Shown here piece by piece: positions 54,987 through 64,000 of a DNA stretch of 64,000 bases. This DNA is from Larix kaempferi (lineage: Eukaryota > Streptophyta > Pinopsida > Pinales > Pinaceae), in NCBI GenBank assembly GCA_027924585.1, contig BSBM01000036.1, forward strand, positions 248,001 through 312,000, given 5' to 3'. The translations under genes and the position numbers were made by a program. The stretch's first letter is position 1. The number at the start of each line of letters is the position of its first letter. The notes under the pieces were generated by a model. That model saw only the letters and a list, made by a program, of their open reading frames with translations, did no database searches and was not told the DNA's origin.

Positions 54987-56029
54987 TGTGCTCAGAGTTT
55001 ATCCATTTGAAGTAGAATCTCCTTGCGCTCCTCCCGGTGATCCAGAAGAGCCTTTCCTTATAAGGTTTTCCTTTGCCAATATAGCCACACCGTCTAAGTA
55101 TACTTTGCTTTCTGGTTTGGGAGGTATCCGTATCAGGGACCCATTTCCCCATGTCCCTCTACACATCCCCCATTTGCTCCATCTCTTGTTCATTCTGGAT
55201 CCATTCCTCGGCCTAAGAGATTTCCCTCTTAATTTATGGCGAGGTGTACCTTGCATAATGGTGAGCGAATGATTCAATTTCATATTGAATTCTCGGGAAG
55301 TGCTCATAGCCTTTCATTTGACCCGTGCCATTTCCACCCTTTCGTTTCTTGCCACAAGCCACCATCACTCCTTTTTGCTTCCTGGTGTGCCGATCCTAGC
55401 TTGCTTTGCCTTCGCACTTCGTAGAGCCAACCAAAACACCCAGTTTCCTGTCACTCCCAGTGTTCCAATTTAGACCAAACCTAAGTTCTGAGACCCAAAT
55501 TACCATTGGTGCATCTCCTGGCCAAATGTCTAACCAACCATCGTGGTCGAGATTGAAAGCACAGACCCAAAATTCATATCCATCATTGAAAACATCATCC
55601 CATGCACCTGGGTACATCTCCATTAACGTTGTACCACTATCCATCATGCCCAGGGCAGGTTTCTTGGTCACCAAGATCTAAAACCATCTAAGAGTCATCC
55701 CATTGAATGATGATTTTGACATAATGTGTAGTAAAGCAAGGTCGCCATACTCCATCCCCTCATGCGAAGGCGATGCATGAGGAAGTGCATGTGGATGCAC
55801 GAACCTCATCCATTTGCCTTGTCTTGTGCTTACCCACTTGCTTCTTATCATTCAAGGAATAAATATAACACTTATTAAAATATGAAAAAATAAGAATTTG
55901 ATAAATACCCGTGTGTTAATATGAAAACATGTAAAATAAAATTAAAAAATTAAAAAATCCTCTCCTCTTCCACTTTTTATGTTTCGATAAGGAGGGAAGA
56001 AATGAGAATAACCCAAGGTAGAGAAAAAT
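54987..56029. other. Unidentified, coding-like composition
   Basis: 54990-55680 is less AT-rich than its surroundings and has open frames on both strands (54988-55272 plus, 55396-55674 minus), with no motif that I recognise. Overlapping open frames on both strands suggest composition bias rather than a gene. It could be a host-gene or element remnant. Confidence 0.25.
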
Positions 56030-56440
56030 AAGATGAGGGAATAGTATACTAAACTTGCATACAATATAAGATGTGTTTTTGAAAAAGAGGTGTCAAAATA
56101 GAATTTGATTTGAAATTTTATAATATAGTTTACCTAATTAAATAAATAAGATAAGGGAATAGTATACAAAACTTGCATACAATATAAGATGTTTTTTTGA
56201 AAAAGAGGTGTCAAGGGAATAGTATACAAAACTTGCATACAATATAAGATGTTTTTTTTTAAAAAGAGGTGTCAAAATAGATTTTGATTTGAAATTTTAT
56301 AATAAATTTTATTTAATTAAATAAATAAGATGAGGGAATAGTATGCTAAACTCGAATAAAGATATTTTTTGAAAAAGAGGTGTCAAAATAGATTTGAAAT
56401 TTGAAATTTATAATATAGTTTACCTAATTTAATCCTTTCA
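56030..56440. repeat. Tandem array, about 119-bp unit with a 60-bp half copy
   Basis: AGGGAATAGTATAC starts copies near 56036, 56155, 56214 and (ATAGTATGC) 56333. Each continues AAACTTGCATACAATATAAG and AAAAAGAGGTGTCAA. The third starts 60 bp after the second, inside a shortened unit. Very AT-rich. Confidence 0.9.
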
Positions 56441-57275
56441 CAAAGAACTTTTCAAAGAAACGAAATGTGCTAAATCCAATCTAATCTTATCTTTCACGTG
56501 ATGGGATGTCATCTATTTAAAATCATAACTTGTGTCTTTATTCAAGTATTGACACTTATCAAGTATGTTTATTTTCACTTCATGCATTATCAAGTCGGTA
56601 GTATATTAATTTAAGAAATACATTTTAATTTTAAAGTTAATTATTAAAAGAGACATAAAGTTCACGTTTTCTCTTTAGTTTGAAATAATTATAGAAACCT
56701 TAGTTTTGAATGTAAAACAAGAAAATAATAGTTATCATGTAGAATCTTGTTATTATATCCCTGTCAAGGTAGGGTATATACTTTTCGTTAAGAAGTCAAA
56801 GCTTTTTTACTTGTACTAGTTTTTATTTTGAAATAAAATTTGTTAATAGTTTTGTAATGTTTTGAATATTTTTAATAATTAAACATAATATTCTGAAAAA
56901 TAAAAATAATTTTAATAATATTTAAAATATGAAAATTTTAATTTTTAATTGGAATGGGACATTAATCCCTAGAGGAGTCAATTTTATTTTTATAATTTAA
57001 AAATAAATATAAATAATTTTTAAAACAAAAATTACACGTGTCATGTCCTCTATACTGTCCTGTCGGATGCCATGTGATCTGGTCTTGTCCTGTCATTCCG
57101 TCTCATTTCATTACCATGGGCTTCAGCTTTGGAACGACCGTCGCATCATCGCTTTCCTCTCGTTTTCCTCTCCGCACAGTGCATCCAAACCAACAAAAAA
57201 CCTGGAAGCCTATGAGTAAACGATATTGATCCACAATGGTTTGTGTATAAGTTTTAATTATATTCTGCTTTGAAA
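56441..57275. other. AT-rich spacer, no gene
   Basis: Long AT-rich stretch. GTCCTCTATACTGTCCTGTC with CTGGTCTTGTCCTGTC near 57045-57095 is a short TGTCCTGTC-type repeat. Confidence 0.4.
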
Positions 57276-57665
57276 TATCAGTTATGGACGGAACGAAATA
57301 TTGAGCGATTTCCTTGCAAATCTTTCTTCTATGTATTTTATTTCCAAAATCTGTTATGAACAGACTGATACAATTAAGCAATTTTGATATGCGTCACGAT
57401 TTTGTATGAGCTTAATATATTCTTACTTTAATTATCAATTACAACCAAATGATACCTCGAACGATTCCTTTGCAAGTTTTAAAGTATTTTATTTCAAAAT
57501 CTTCTCTAAACAGAGTGATACGATTAAGCAATCTTAATTTGCGTTGTGATTGGGTAAAAGATTTAATATATTTTTACTTTAATTATCAGTTACAACCGAA
57601 TGATAGCTTGAACGATTCCTTTGCAAAGTTTTAAAGTATTCCATTTCGAAATCTGTTATGAACAA
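57276..57665. repeat. Tandem array, about 151-157-bp unit, 2.5 copies
   Basis: TATCAGTTA/TATCAATTACAACC begins copies at 57276, 57433 and 57584. Shared blocks are GAACGATTCCTTTGCAA, TATTTTATTTC(C)AAAATCT and AACAGA(C/G)TGATACAATTAAGCA. The second and third copies are most alike; the first has drifted. Confidence 0.88.
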
Positions 57666-58949
57666 AGAGATGGGACCAAGTGGTTTCGATCTATGTATTA
57701 GCTAGGTGTATGATTTTGTAGTTCTGCTATCTCAACCTTTAAAATTGAAGGTATGATTTTGTTACGTACTCGACCCAGTCTAGATCGAGTGTTTAAATAT
57801 TGATACAACTGTAACGAACCCATGCAAAAGCCATGTGATCTGTGGCAGATTACTTTTGTTGCTTGTAAATTTTGTCACGGTTGGTTAAGAAACTTAGACA
57901 TAGACTGCACGGACTGTAGCGAAGGTTTGCCAAACATTGCATGAGTATGGAATTATTGAATGCAACTGAATTTAAGTTGTAGGTTTTCACATACTTTTAT
58001 GTTTAGAGGAAAGATACCCAAAGTTAGTTGAACAAATGCGAACTGAATACCTGTACTTGAAGTGTTAAAATTATTTGCATTATTTTGTGGATCCCAAGGA
58101 TCATGGCTCTGTATTTCAAATCGTTAAAACTTTGTATATCAAGATTGTTAAACTCTGTTTCGAAACTCAATATTGTGTAAATGAATTCCCCATCCTTCGC
58201 ATTACGACAGCAATTCTACATTAAAAATACTGGACATGAATTGAATTAATCACACAGCCCGATTACGAGCGGTGATCCCTTGTAAGATCCGAACTCATAG
58301 TGATCCAAGTATCGCCTTAATGGTACCGAAATCCCATCGATTGTGTTTAACCAATAGTCACCTGCATCTGTACTTACCAATATGCGTTCATTCTTTCACT
58401 TGAACTCAAGTTCAGGCCAATTAAAAACTCATTGTATGCCCACCAACGGATTAATTTAGTAGACTGTGATCTCTGGTTATGAGACTTAACATTTGATATA
58501 TTCAGACTTTAATTTAACCAAGCGATCGAGACAGCGAGTAGTCCATTGTTGGTCGACTAATTCTCTTAAGTTGTGCGATTATGTCTTATGTCAAGCTCTC
58601 CCCGATCCCCGAATAAACTATCCGGGGGATTGTCATACTAATGATCCCATACGTAACAGCTCTCACGAACTTCCCTGTTAAGTTAAGGCTGTTGCTTCTT
58701 CCTGTATTGCAATGGATGTGACCCCTTTCTTCTTTTTAGCTTCTTCCAATTCAGAAGTTGTGCGGCCCTCAGTCCTTGCCAGTTCTTGTTATCCATTAAT
58801 TGTTGAATTTGAAGAGAAATTTTGGTCTTGCAATGATTATGATTATGCTTCTGCCAATGGACACAAGGCATAGTATCACAAGAGATATGTGAAAACCATA
58901 TATTAAGTTGGGCTCCAAGAAGTGATTCGAAGGAGTACGTTAGCTATGA
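57666..58949. other. No assignable feature
   Basis: Unique-looking DNA up to the 5' end of the LINE. The stretch 58240-58680 is less AT-rich and contains a GATCCCCGAATAAACTATCC hairpin-like segment, but no tRNA, rRNA or protein motif could be confirmed. Confidence 0.35.
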
Positions 58950-59419
58950 AAGATGAAGTCTGGGGGCAGCATTGAGCTGGAATACTGGTAGAAACTAGAC
59001 GGAGATCATTCCCTGAGTGGAGTTCCAGGGCGAGCTGATACCCTCTGCGACTGTAGCGGTGCTATTGGTCACCTGCACGGAGTAGCATTTGCAGGGATCG
59101 TTGCAGGGAGGGTTCTTTACTGGTAATGGCTTATGATGGATCCGTGGATGGAGGATCATTTTGGCGACATCTGATGGGCTCCTTCCAGCCTGCTAGCAGT
59201 CTGTGATTTAATGGTGCTGGCGTTGAATTAGATCGATCTTTGATCTGATGGTAGTTTCTTGCTTTTGTGAAGCGGTGATCGATCACTAGGCACGAATACA
59301 ACCCTGGACAAATTGCTGGAAAGGGATTATTCTATCTTCTTGCACATTTGCCCTTTGGACACTGCCTTTAGCTCAGTGGATTCGACTGGCCCATTCGCTG
59401 ACAGCGGTGTGGCACATTT
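58950..59419 (+). promoter_or_regulatory. LINE 5' untranslated region with presumed internal promoter
   Basis: About 470 bp of GC-richer DNA starting near GAAGTCTGGGGGCAGCATTG (about 58956). L1 elements carry their promoter here. The exact 5' end is uncertain because the left target duplication cannot be compared with the right one. An upstream open frame at 59313-59549 overlaps ORF1 in another frame and is probably not translated. Confidence 0.5.
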
Positions 59420-60877
59420 ATGGCGGTCCCGAGGCGTGAGGATGCAGTGTCTGACGATTTCCAGCCACGATCAGGGATGTATGCCAAGCCTGAATCCATT
59501 AAAATCCCTGTCAAGAAGGTCAAAGAACGTAAGAGACTGGATCAGTTAGTGCTGGGGGTCGATGTTACGTTGGCTGAGGCAGTGCATTACACTCATACAG
59601 CGGTAGTAGGCCATGTTAGAGGCAGGAGATTAGGCAGAGGATTCCTTCAGCGTTGGGTGGCTGAGCATTGGCTTAACATCGCACCTTCTGTCCCTGAGGT
59701 CCGTGTTTTATCGAAAGGATGGTTCTCATTCATTTTCCTGAACAGCGGGGAGGTCAATGCAGTTCTGGGTAAACATTGGTCGATGCTGGGAGTACCACTT
59801 GTACTGAAACGTTGGTCACCCTTTTTCGATGCTAAAACGGAAAGAATTGCTAAAGAACCGCTGTGGGTTAAGCTCCCAGGACTTCCCATGCACATGTGGA
59901 ACGAGACTAGGTTTGCTGAGATCGGGAATTATCTGGGTGAATACTTGTGTTCTGATTCCTCCCATCTGCAGAATGGTATATACTCGGTTGCTAAGATATT
60001 AGTCAAGCTCGACATTAGGATGGGGCTTTCTGCTGAAATTAAAGTCCATTCCAAGGATGGGGATTATGTACAAACACTGGACTATGTGGGCGTGCCATTT
60101 AGGTGTCATCGCTGCCATGATCTTGGACATCTTGTAGCAGGCTGTCCCCTATCGTTTCGGAAAAGCAAGCCACAGATTGTTGATGATGATGAGGTTGTAG
60201 CTGTCCCGGTGGTGAAAGTGGACCCTCAGGTAGAGGTAGTGGAGGGGAGTGGGCCAGTTAATGACGGGGGGGGGTTTCTTGCATCTGGGGATCATTTGGT
60301 TAATGATGGGAGGATAGAATCAGAGGTTCGTATGCCATCCTTGGTGACATCTGGAACGCAGCAGCATGGACGTGAGCTTCCCGCAGTTGAGGGGGATTCC
60401 TTGAGCTCTGTTACTCCGACTTCACCGGCCACTTTATCGCAGCAGGAGAGGTCCTCTCCTCGGCAGGATCCTACTGAGATACACTTGGGTAAGTCTTCTA
60501 TTCATACTCCTTCCATTCTTGCTGACCCATTTGATGTGGGGGGGGGCAGCCATGGGTCTCCTCCTCGACAGGCTGTCCATATACTACGGCCTGTTTTGGG
60601 TGTTGTCACTCCATCTATTGATTCTACCTCACACTCTTCATGCTCCGAGGGTAAGCAAATTCGCTATGCTCTTCGTAGTAGGGAGATTACAGCAGATGGA
60701 TTGGGGGGCAAGGGACTACCTGAGTTGGCCACTAGTGTGGAGGGGAAAGGCCGGGGACGTAAATCCCATATGACTAAAGCAAAGGAACGGGCGAAAGTGG
60801 ATTTAGTGATGGGCACGCAATCGTCTATTGAATGGGCACTTAGAGCAGTGACTGCCCCGGATGGGGATCGTTTATGA
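59420..60877 (+). CDS. LINE ORF1 protein (RNA-binding, DUF4283 plus zinc knuckle)
   Basis: 485 aa from the ATG at 59420 (MAVPRREDAVSDDFQPRSGM) to TGA 60875-60877. Residues about 60-200 match the plant LINE DUF4283 domain: RWVAEHWLNIAPSVPEVRVL, KGWFSFIFLNSGEVNAVLGK, PLWVKLPGLPMHMWNETRFA. A CCHC knuckle, CHRCHDLGHLVAGC, lies at about 228-241. The rest (250-485) is Pro/Ser-rich and probably disordered, with a basic KGRGRKSHMTKAKERAK end. The protein coats LINE RNA. Its last codons overlap the ORF2 start by ATGA, which fits re-initiation. Confidence 0.9.
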   Translation: MAVPRREDAVSDDFQPRSGMYAKPESIKIPVKKVKERKRLDQLVLGVDVTLAEAVHYTHTAVVGHVRGRRLGRGFLQRWVAEHWLNIAPSVPEVRVLSKGWFSFIFLNSGEVNAVLGKHWSMLGVPLVLKRWSPFFDAKTERIAKEPLWVKLPGLPMHMWNETRFAEIGNYLGEYLCSDSSHLQNGIYSVAKILVKLDIRMGLSAEIKVHSKDGDYVQTLDYVGVPFRCHRCHDLGHLVAGCPLSFRKSKPQIVDDDEVVAVPVVKVDPQVEVVEGSGPVNDGGGFLASGDHLVNDGRIESEVRMPSLVTSGTQQHGRELPAVEGDSLSSVTPTSPATLSQQERSSPRQDPTEIHLGKSSIHTPSILADPFDVGGGSHGSPPRQAVHILRPVLGVVTPSIDSTSHSSCSEGKQIRYALRSREITADGLGGKGLPELATSVEGKGRGRKSHMTKAKERAKVDLVMGTQSSIEWALRAVTAPDGDRL

Positions 60878-63800
60878 AGATTATGTCCTTCAATTGTCGT
60901 GGGTTGGCGAGCCCACTTAAAAAATCTTCGCTTCGTAGGTTGGTTGACTTAAATCAACCGGACATTATTATGCTGCAAGAAACTTTGGGAGGCTGTGAGG
61001 ATGTGGTTCGTACACTAGAATCTTTGCTCCCTGGCTGGAAGTTTGTAGGAGTGGATGCCAGGGGGCGCTCTGGAGGGCTGGCCTCGGGGTGGAAGGTAAC
61101 GAGCTGCAGATGTGATTGTACTTGGGGGATATCCTCTGGTCTTGGTTTGGAAGTCTGGGATGCTGAGATAGGTCGGATGATCACGGTACTCAATATTTAC
61201 GGGCCCTACCTTGACAGGGTGGGATACTGGGACTCCTTGTTAGGTATGGAGATTTTTGATGGCAGGGAAGTGATTTTGGGTGGGGACTTCAACCTCACTC
61301 TGGGATCTGCTGAAGTTTGGGGGCCTCGGGCTGTTCCGGACTCCTTAGCAAACCATTTCATCAACGCCTTTGTCAGAAAGGATCTCCTTGATATCCTTCC
61401 ATCCCAGCTATCTCCCACTTGGAGGAATATGAGAGCTGGGGTTCATCGAGTAGCTAAACGTCTGGATAGATTTCTGGTGGCCGAAGGGTTGGCACATGGG
61501 GTTGATCTTGTCAGACAGTGGGTAGGGTCAGGTGGAATATCAGACCATTGCCCCATTTTCCTGGAGATTCGAGGCAGCGGGCAAAAACCACCCAGCCCCT
61601 TCAAATTCAATCCTAGCTGGCTGAAGGAGGAGACATTCATTAAACTGGTACAGGAGCTATGGGTTCATCATCCACTTGACAATCAGACTCCTGCTGGTTC
61701 TCATTTTTTTCACAATCTGCAAAGAATTAAAGAGGCCACTAGAACCTGGGCTCATGGTAAAAGGGAGATTGATGATCAGAATTTAAAAGAGGCTGAGTTC
61801 AACATAGCCAGGTTACAAAATAGTCTGGGCATGGGATACCTGGATGATATGCAGAAAGATGAATTGGTGGAGTGGGAGAAACGCAGGAATTTGATACTGG
61901 GTGAGCGTGAAGAGATGTGGAGAATGAAAAGCAGGGCGGTTTGGCTACAGTGCGGTGATGAGAACACCAAATTTTTTCAATCTTACGCTAAGGGGAGAAA
62001 ATTCAAAAACTCTATCTGGGAACTCTCATCAGATACTGGGGAGCAGGTTTCCAGCTTTGATGGATTAGCAGCGCTGGGAGTTCGACATTTTGGAGATCTC
62101 TTCACGGCTACACCTGGAACTTCCATTGCTGAGGTCATTCGGGTGACTCAGCTTTTTCCCAGCTTCGTGGGGGAGGCAGATAACTGTATGTTGATGGAGG
62201 AGGTGTCGCTGGAAGAACTCTCGACGGTGATGAAATCATTAAACAGAGATAGCAGCCCGGGGCCTGATGGATGGCCGATAGAATTCTTCCTAGGATTCTA
62301 TGACTTCTTCGGGGAGGAGATTTTGCAAGTGGTGGAAGAATCGCGCAAGGCTGGGTTTATCCATGGTCCATTCAACTCCACGTTTTTATCTCTGATACCT
62401 AAGACTGACAAGCCGGTCAAATTTGCAGAATTCAGACCAATCTCTCTCTGTAACTGCATATATAAGATCATCTCTAAGGTAATGGCGCGCAGACTCAAGA
62501 AGATTTTATCTCAGAACATTTCGTGTGAGCAATTTGGCTTCTTGGAAGGACGCCAAATTCATGAGGCAATTGGAATTGCACAGGAAGGATTACACACGCT
62601 CAAGGTGCAGAAGCAAAAGGGAGCGGTGATTAAGATTGATCTCTCCAAAGCCTTTGACAGGGTTAGCTGGCTTTATATCCGGTTGCTTCTTACTCACCTG
62701 GGGTTCTGCTATGATTTTATCAGATGGATTATGGCCTGCCTCACCACGGTGAATTTTGCTGTACTAATCAATGGTTCTGCAAGCCCTTTCTTCCAGGCTG
62801 GGAGGGGTCTTCGACAGGGATGCCCCCTGTCTCCTCTGTTGTTTCTCCTCGTCGCTGAAGGCCTTAGCCGTTTTATGATGAACGCCAAAGCTGAAGGCGC
62901 CTTTAGAGGCATTTCTATCTCTCAGGTTCTGTTCATTACACACCTCCTTTTTGTTGATGACATCCTGATTTTCTGTGATGGCACGAGCCAGGATATTGAC
63001 AAGGTGGTTGAAGGCATCCACTTATTACAAGCTGCAGCGGGTATGTTAGTAAATATCAACAAATCAACGATCACTTGCTCGCATTTATCCGAGCCGGAGA
63101 TTCTTAACCTGGTGAACAAACTACCCTACCAGACATTGGATTTAGATGATGGATTACAGTATCTTGGCTTCCAATTGAAACCGAATGCTTATTTGAAGGC
63201 AGATTGGAGCTGGCTAATAGCAAAATTAGAACTGCGTCTTCACGGCTGGAGTCACAAATGGCTCTCTCGGGCAGGGAGGCTGGTTCTGATAAAATCCGTA
63301 TTGGAAGCAATTCCGGTTTATTGGCTGTCACTTGCTTGGATTCCCACTGGAGTTCTGGAGCAGATCAGGAGACTGTGTTTTGCCTTTCTTTGGAAGGGTT
63401 CGAGTGAGAATCGGGCGTTGGTGTGGGTACGTTGGGAGAAGATTGTTGTTCCTAAGGCATTGGGAGGATGGGGTTTAAAGAATATTTTCATGTTTGCAAA
63501 AGCATTGGGGGCCAAAGTGTCGTGGCGATTAATACATACACGGAGTCTCTGGACTAGAGTGGTCTATCATAAATACATTGCCCCTTTAACACTTCTCGAA
63601 TGGATCAGGATGAGAAACAAGTCGAGGGCTAACTGCTCAGTGGTGTGGAAAGCTGTGGTTAAGCACTTCACTTTAGTCGGATCGGGTTTAGTATGGAGGA
63701 TTGGCGACGGGAGACTTCTTCGGATAGGATTGGACCCATGGGTTGGCTGCAGGGGTGGACATGTACTTTCAATGGATCTGAGGTCCTTATTGGATTCTAG

Positions 63801-64000
63801 AGGATGTAATAATCTGAATGACTTAGCGGATCAGGGAGCTTCTACTCTATGGCAACAGGGGTGGTTTTCGGCACAACAACTTGGGATCTCGGCTGAACTG
63901 CAGGAGGAATGGGATGAATATATACGGCGGTTAAAACTGACCCATATTAGATTGACCAATAGGGATGATATACTTATATGGGAGCACCATCCATCCGGTG
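60874..64000 (+). CDS. LINE ORF2 protein: endonuclease and reverse transcriptase (3' incomplete)
   Basis: The ATG at 60874 overlaps the ORF1 stop. 1042 codons are open to the window edge. The apurinic-type endonuclease occupies about 1-230, with MSFNCRGL (Asn7), QET (Glu36), LGGDFN (Asp138, Asn140) and SDHCPI (Asp224, His225), all catalytic residues. RT shows SSPGPDGWPIEFFLGFY, FLSLIPKTDKP, FRPISLCNCIYKIISKVMA, IDLSKAFDRVSW, GLRQGCPLSPLLFLLVAEGL and the box FVDD (residues 693-696). A C-terminal plant-LINE region follows (WLSRAGRLVLIKSVLEAIP; FLWKGSSENRALVWVRWEKI). It nicks target DNA and copies LINE RNA there. Everything needed for activity in the visible part is present. Confidence 0.95.
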   Translation, partial: MKIMSFNCRGLASPLKKSSLRRLVDLNQPDIIMLQETLGGCEDVVRTLESLLPGWKFVGVDARGRSGGLASGWKVTSCRCDCTWGISSGLGLEVWDAEIGRMITVLNIYGPYLDRVGYWDSLLGMEIFDGREVILGGDFNLTLGSAEVWGPRAVPDSLANHFINAFVRKDLLDILPSQLSPTWRNMRAGVHRVAKRLDRFLVAEGLAHGVDLVRQWVGSGGISDHCPIFLEIRGSGQKPPSPFKFNPSWLKEETFIKLVQELWVHHPLDNQTPAGSHFFHNLQRIKEATRTWAHGKREIDDQNLKEAEFNIARLQNSLGMGYLDDMQKDELVEWEKRRNLILGEREEMWRMKSRAVWLQCGDENTKFFQSYAKGRKFKNSIWELSSDTGEQVSSFDGLAALGVRHFGDLFTATPGTSIAEVIRVTQLFPSFVGEADNCMLMEEVSLEELSTVMKSLNRDSSPGPDGWPIEFFLGFYDFFGEEILQVVEESRKAGFIHGPFNSTFLSLIPKTDKPVKFAEFRPISLCNCIYKIISKVMARRLKKILSQNISCEQFGFLEGRQIHEAIGIAQEGLHTLKVQKQKGAVIKIDLSKAFDRVSWLYIRLLLTHLGFCYDFIRWIMACLTTVNFAVLINGSASPFFQAGRGLRQGCPLSPLLFLLVAEGLSRFMMNAKAEGAFRGISISQVLFITHLLFVDDILIFCDGTSQDIDKVVEGIHLLQAAAGMLVNINKSTITCSHLSEPEILNLVNKLPYQTLDLDDGLQYLGFQLKPNAYLKADWSWLIAKLELRLHGWSHKWLSRAGRLVLIKSVLEAIPVYWLSLAWIPTGVLEQIRRLCFAFLWKGSSENRALVWVRWEKIVVPKALGGWGLKNIFMFAKALGAKVSWRLIHTRSLWTRVVYHKYIAPLTLLEWIRMRNKSRANCSVVWKAVVKHFTLVGSGLVWRIGDGRLLRIGLDPWVGCRGGHVLSMDLRSLLDSRGCNNLNDLADQGASTLWQQGWFSAQQLGISAELQEEWDEYIRRLKLTHIRLTNRDDILIWEHHPSG

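Larger units (their letters stand above)
58950..64000 (+). mobile_element. L1-type LINE, both ORFs intact, 3' end beyond the window
   Basis: Plant L1 retrotransposon: 5' untranslated region, ORF1 (59420-60877) and ORF2 (from 60874 to the window edge and still open). G+C content rises visibly at about 58950, marking the likely 5' boundary. No premature stop or frameshift exists in either frame over the 4.6 kb read. This is unlike every other element in the window and implies a recent insertion. The 3' untranslated region, tail and target duplication lie outside. Confidence 0.93.

Noticed and set aside
55396-55681. Opposed open frames on both strands after the gypsy LTR
   Set aside because: No family motif on either strand; simultaneous openness suggests base-composition bias, so listed only as unassigned.
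58240-58680. GC-richer stretch that might be organellar or 5S rRNA DNA
   Set aside because: No 5S, tRNA or recognisable plastid or mitochondrial gene order; secondary structure not convincing.
59313-59549. Plus-strand open frame overlapping the start of LINE ORF1
   Set aside because: Different frame from ORF1, no domain, and explained by the GC-rich composition.
61206-63515. Many minus-strand open frames opposite LINE ORF2
   Set aside because: They are antisense shadows of the continuous ORF2, which has full catalytic motifs.
1-64000. CRISPR arrays, bacterial operons, prophage or integron features
   Set aside because: Repeats lack the regular short repeat-spacer pattern and all proteins are plant transposon types.

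Overview
The window is nuclear DNA from a seed plant, probably one with a large, slowly purged genome; a gymnosperm is possible but the sequence does not prove it. The background is AT-rich, no intact host gene is visible, and almost everything recognisable is a transposable element or a decayed piece of one. Diagnostic families are Ty1/copia, Ty3/gypsy with a chromodomain, CACTA (En/Spm) and a plant L1-type LINE. Most LTR elements have a primer-binding site matching initiator-methionine tRNA (TGGTATCAGAGC or a variant).

Layout. 1-0.8 kb: unidentified decayed gene fragment. 1.5-7.3 kb: complete but dead copia element A, with LTRs and a 5-bp target duplication (AGATT). 8.8-9.4 kb: a 588-bp near-palindrome. 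11.0-13.9 kb: remains of a CACTA transposase (TNP2, DUF4218 and DUF4216 blocks in the right order). 15.2-24.9 kb: copia element B, bounded by TCTAG duplications. Its gag is split at 16.93-19.82 kb by a younger 2.9-kb LTR element that encodes only a gag start plus an acidic reading frame; this insertion has its own duplication (AGGGA). Element B itself landed in a minus-strand reading frame whose two halves lie at 15.13-15.19 and 24.86-25.06 kb.

25.9-27.0 kb: probable solo LTR. 27.3-29.5 kb: a small element flanked by about 300-bp direct repeats. 29.9-40.4 kb: a 10.5-kb element (C) with only 200-bp LTRs. It holds a double zinc-knuckle gag remnant near its 3' end, a broken ubiquitin-conjugating-enzyme fragment, several short tandem repeats, and a minus-strand gypsy-like protease joined to a coiled-coil region. 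41.1-43.1 kb: a tiny LTR element (D) with one intact coiled-coil reading frame related to that minus-strand copy. The two copies define an unusual non-autonomous family and are among the more novel items here. Degenerate repeat DNA rich in TGCACC/GGTGCA motifs surrounds element D.

45-51.5 kb: mostly unassigned. 51.6-55.0 kb: a 5'-truncated chromodomain gypsy element with RT, RNase H, integrase, chromodomain and 3' LTR. 56.0-57.7 kb: two short tandem arrays. 58.95 kb to the window end: an L1-type LINE with intact ORF1 and an ORF2 that stays open to the last base. ORF2 has its endonuclease and RT catalytic residues, and its ATG overlaps the ORF1 stop. This is the best-preserved element in the window and the likeliest to have moved recently.

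Dating is relative only: the element nested in B is younger than B, B is younger than the reading frame it broke, the CACTA remnant is old, and the LINE looks youngest. All family names rest on motifs read by eye; no database search was possible.
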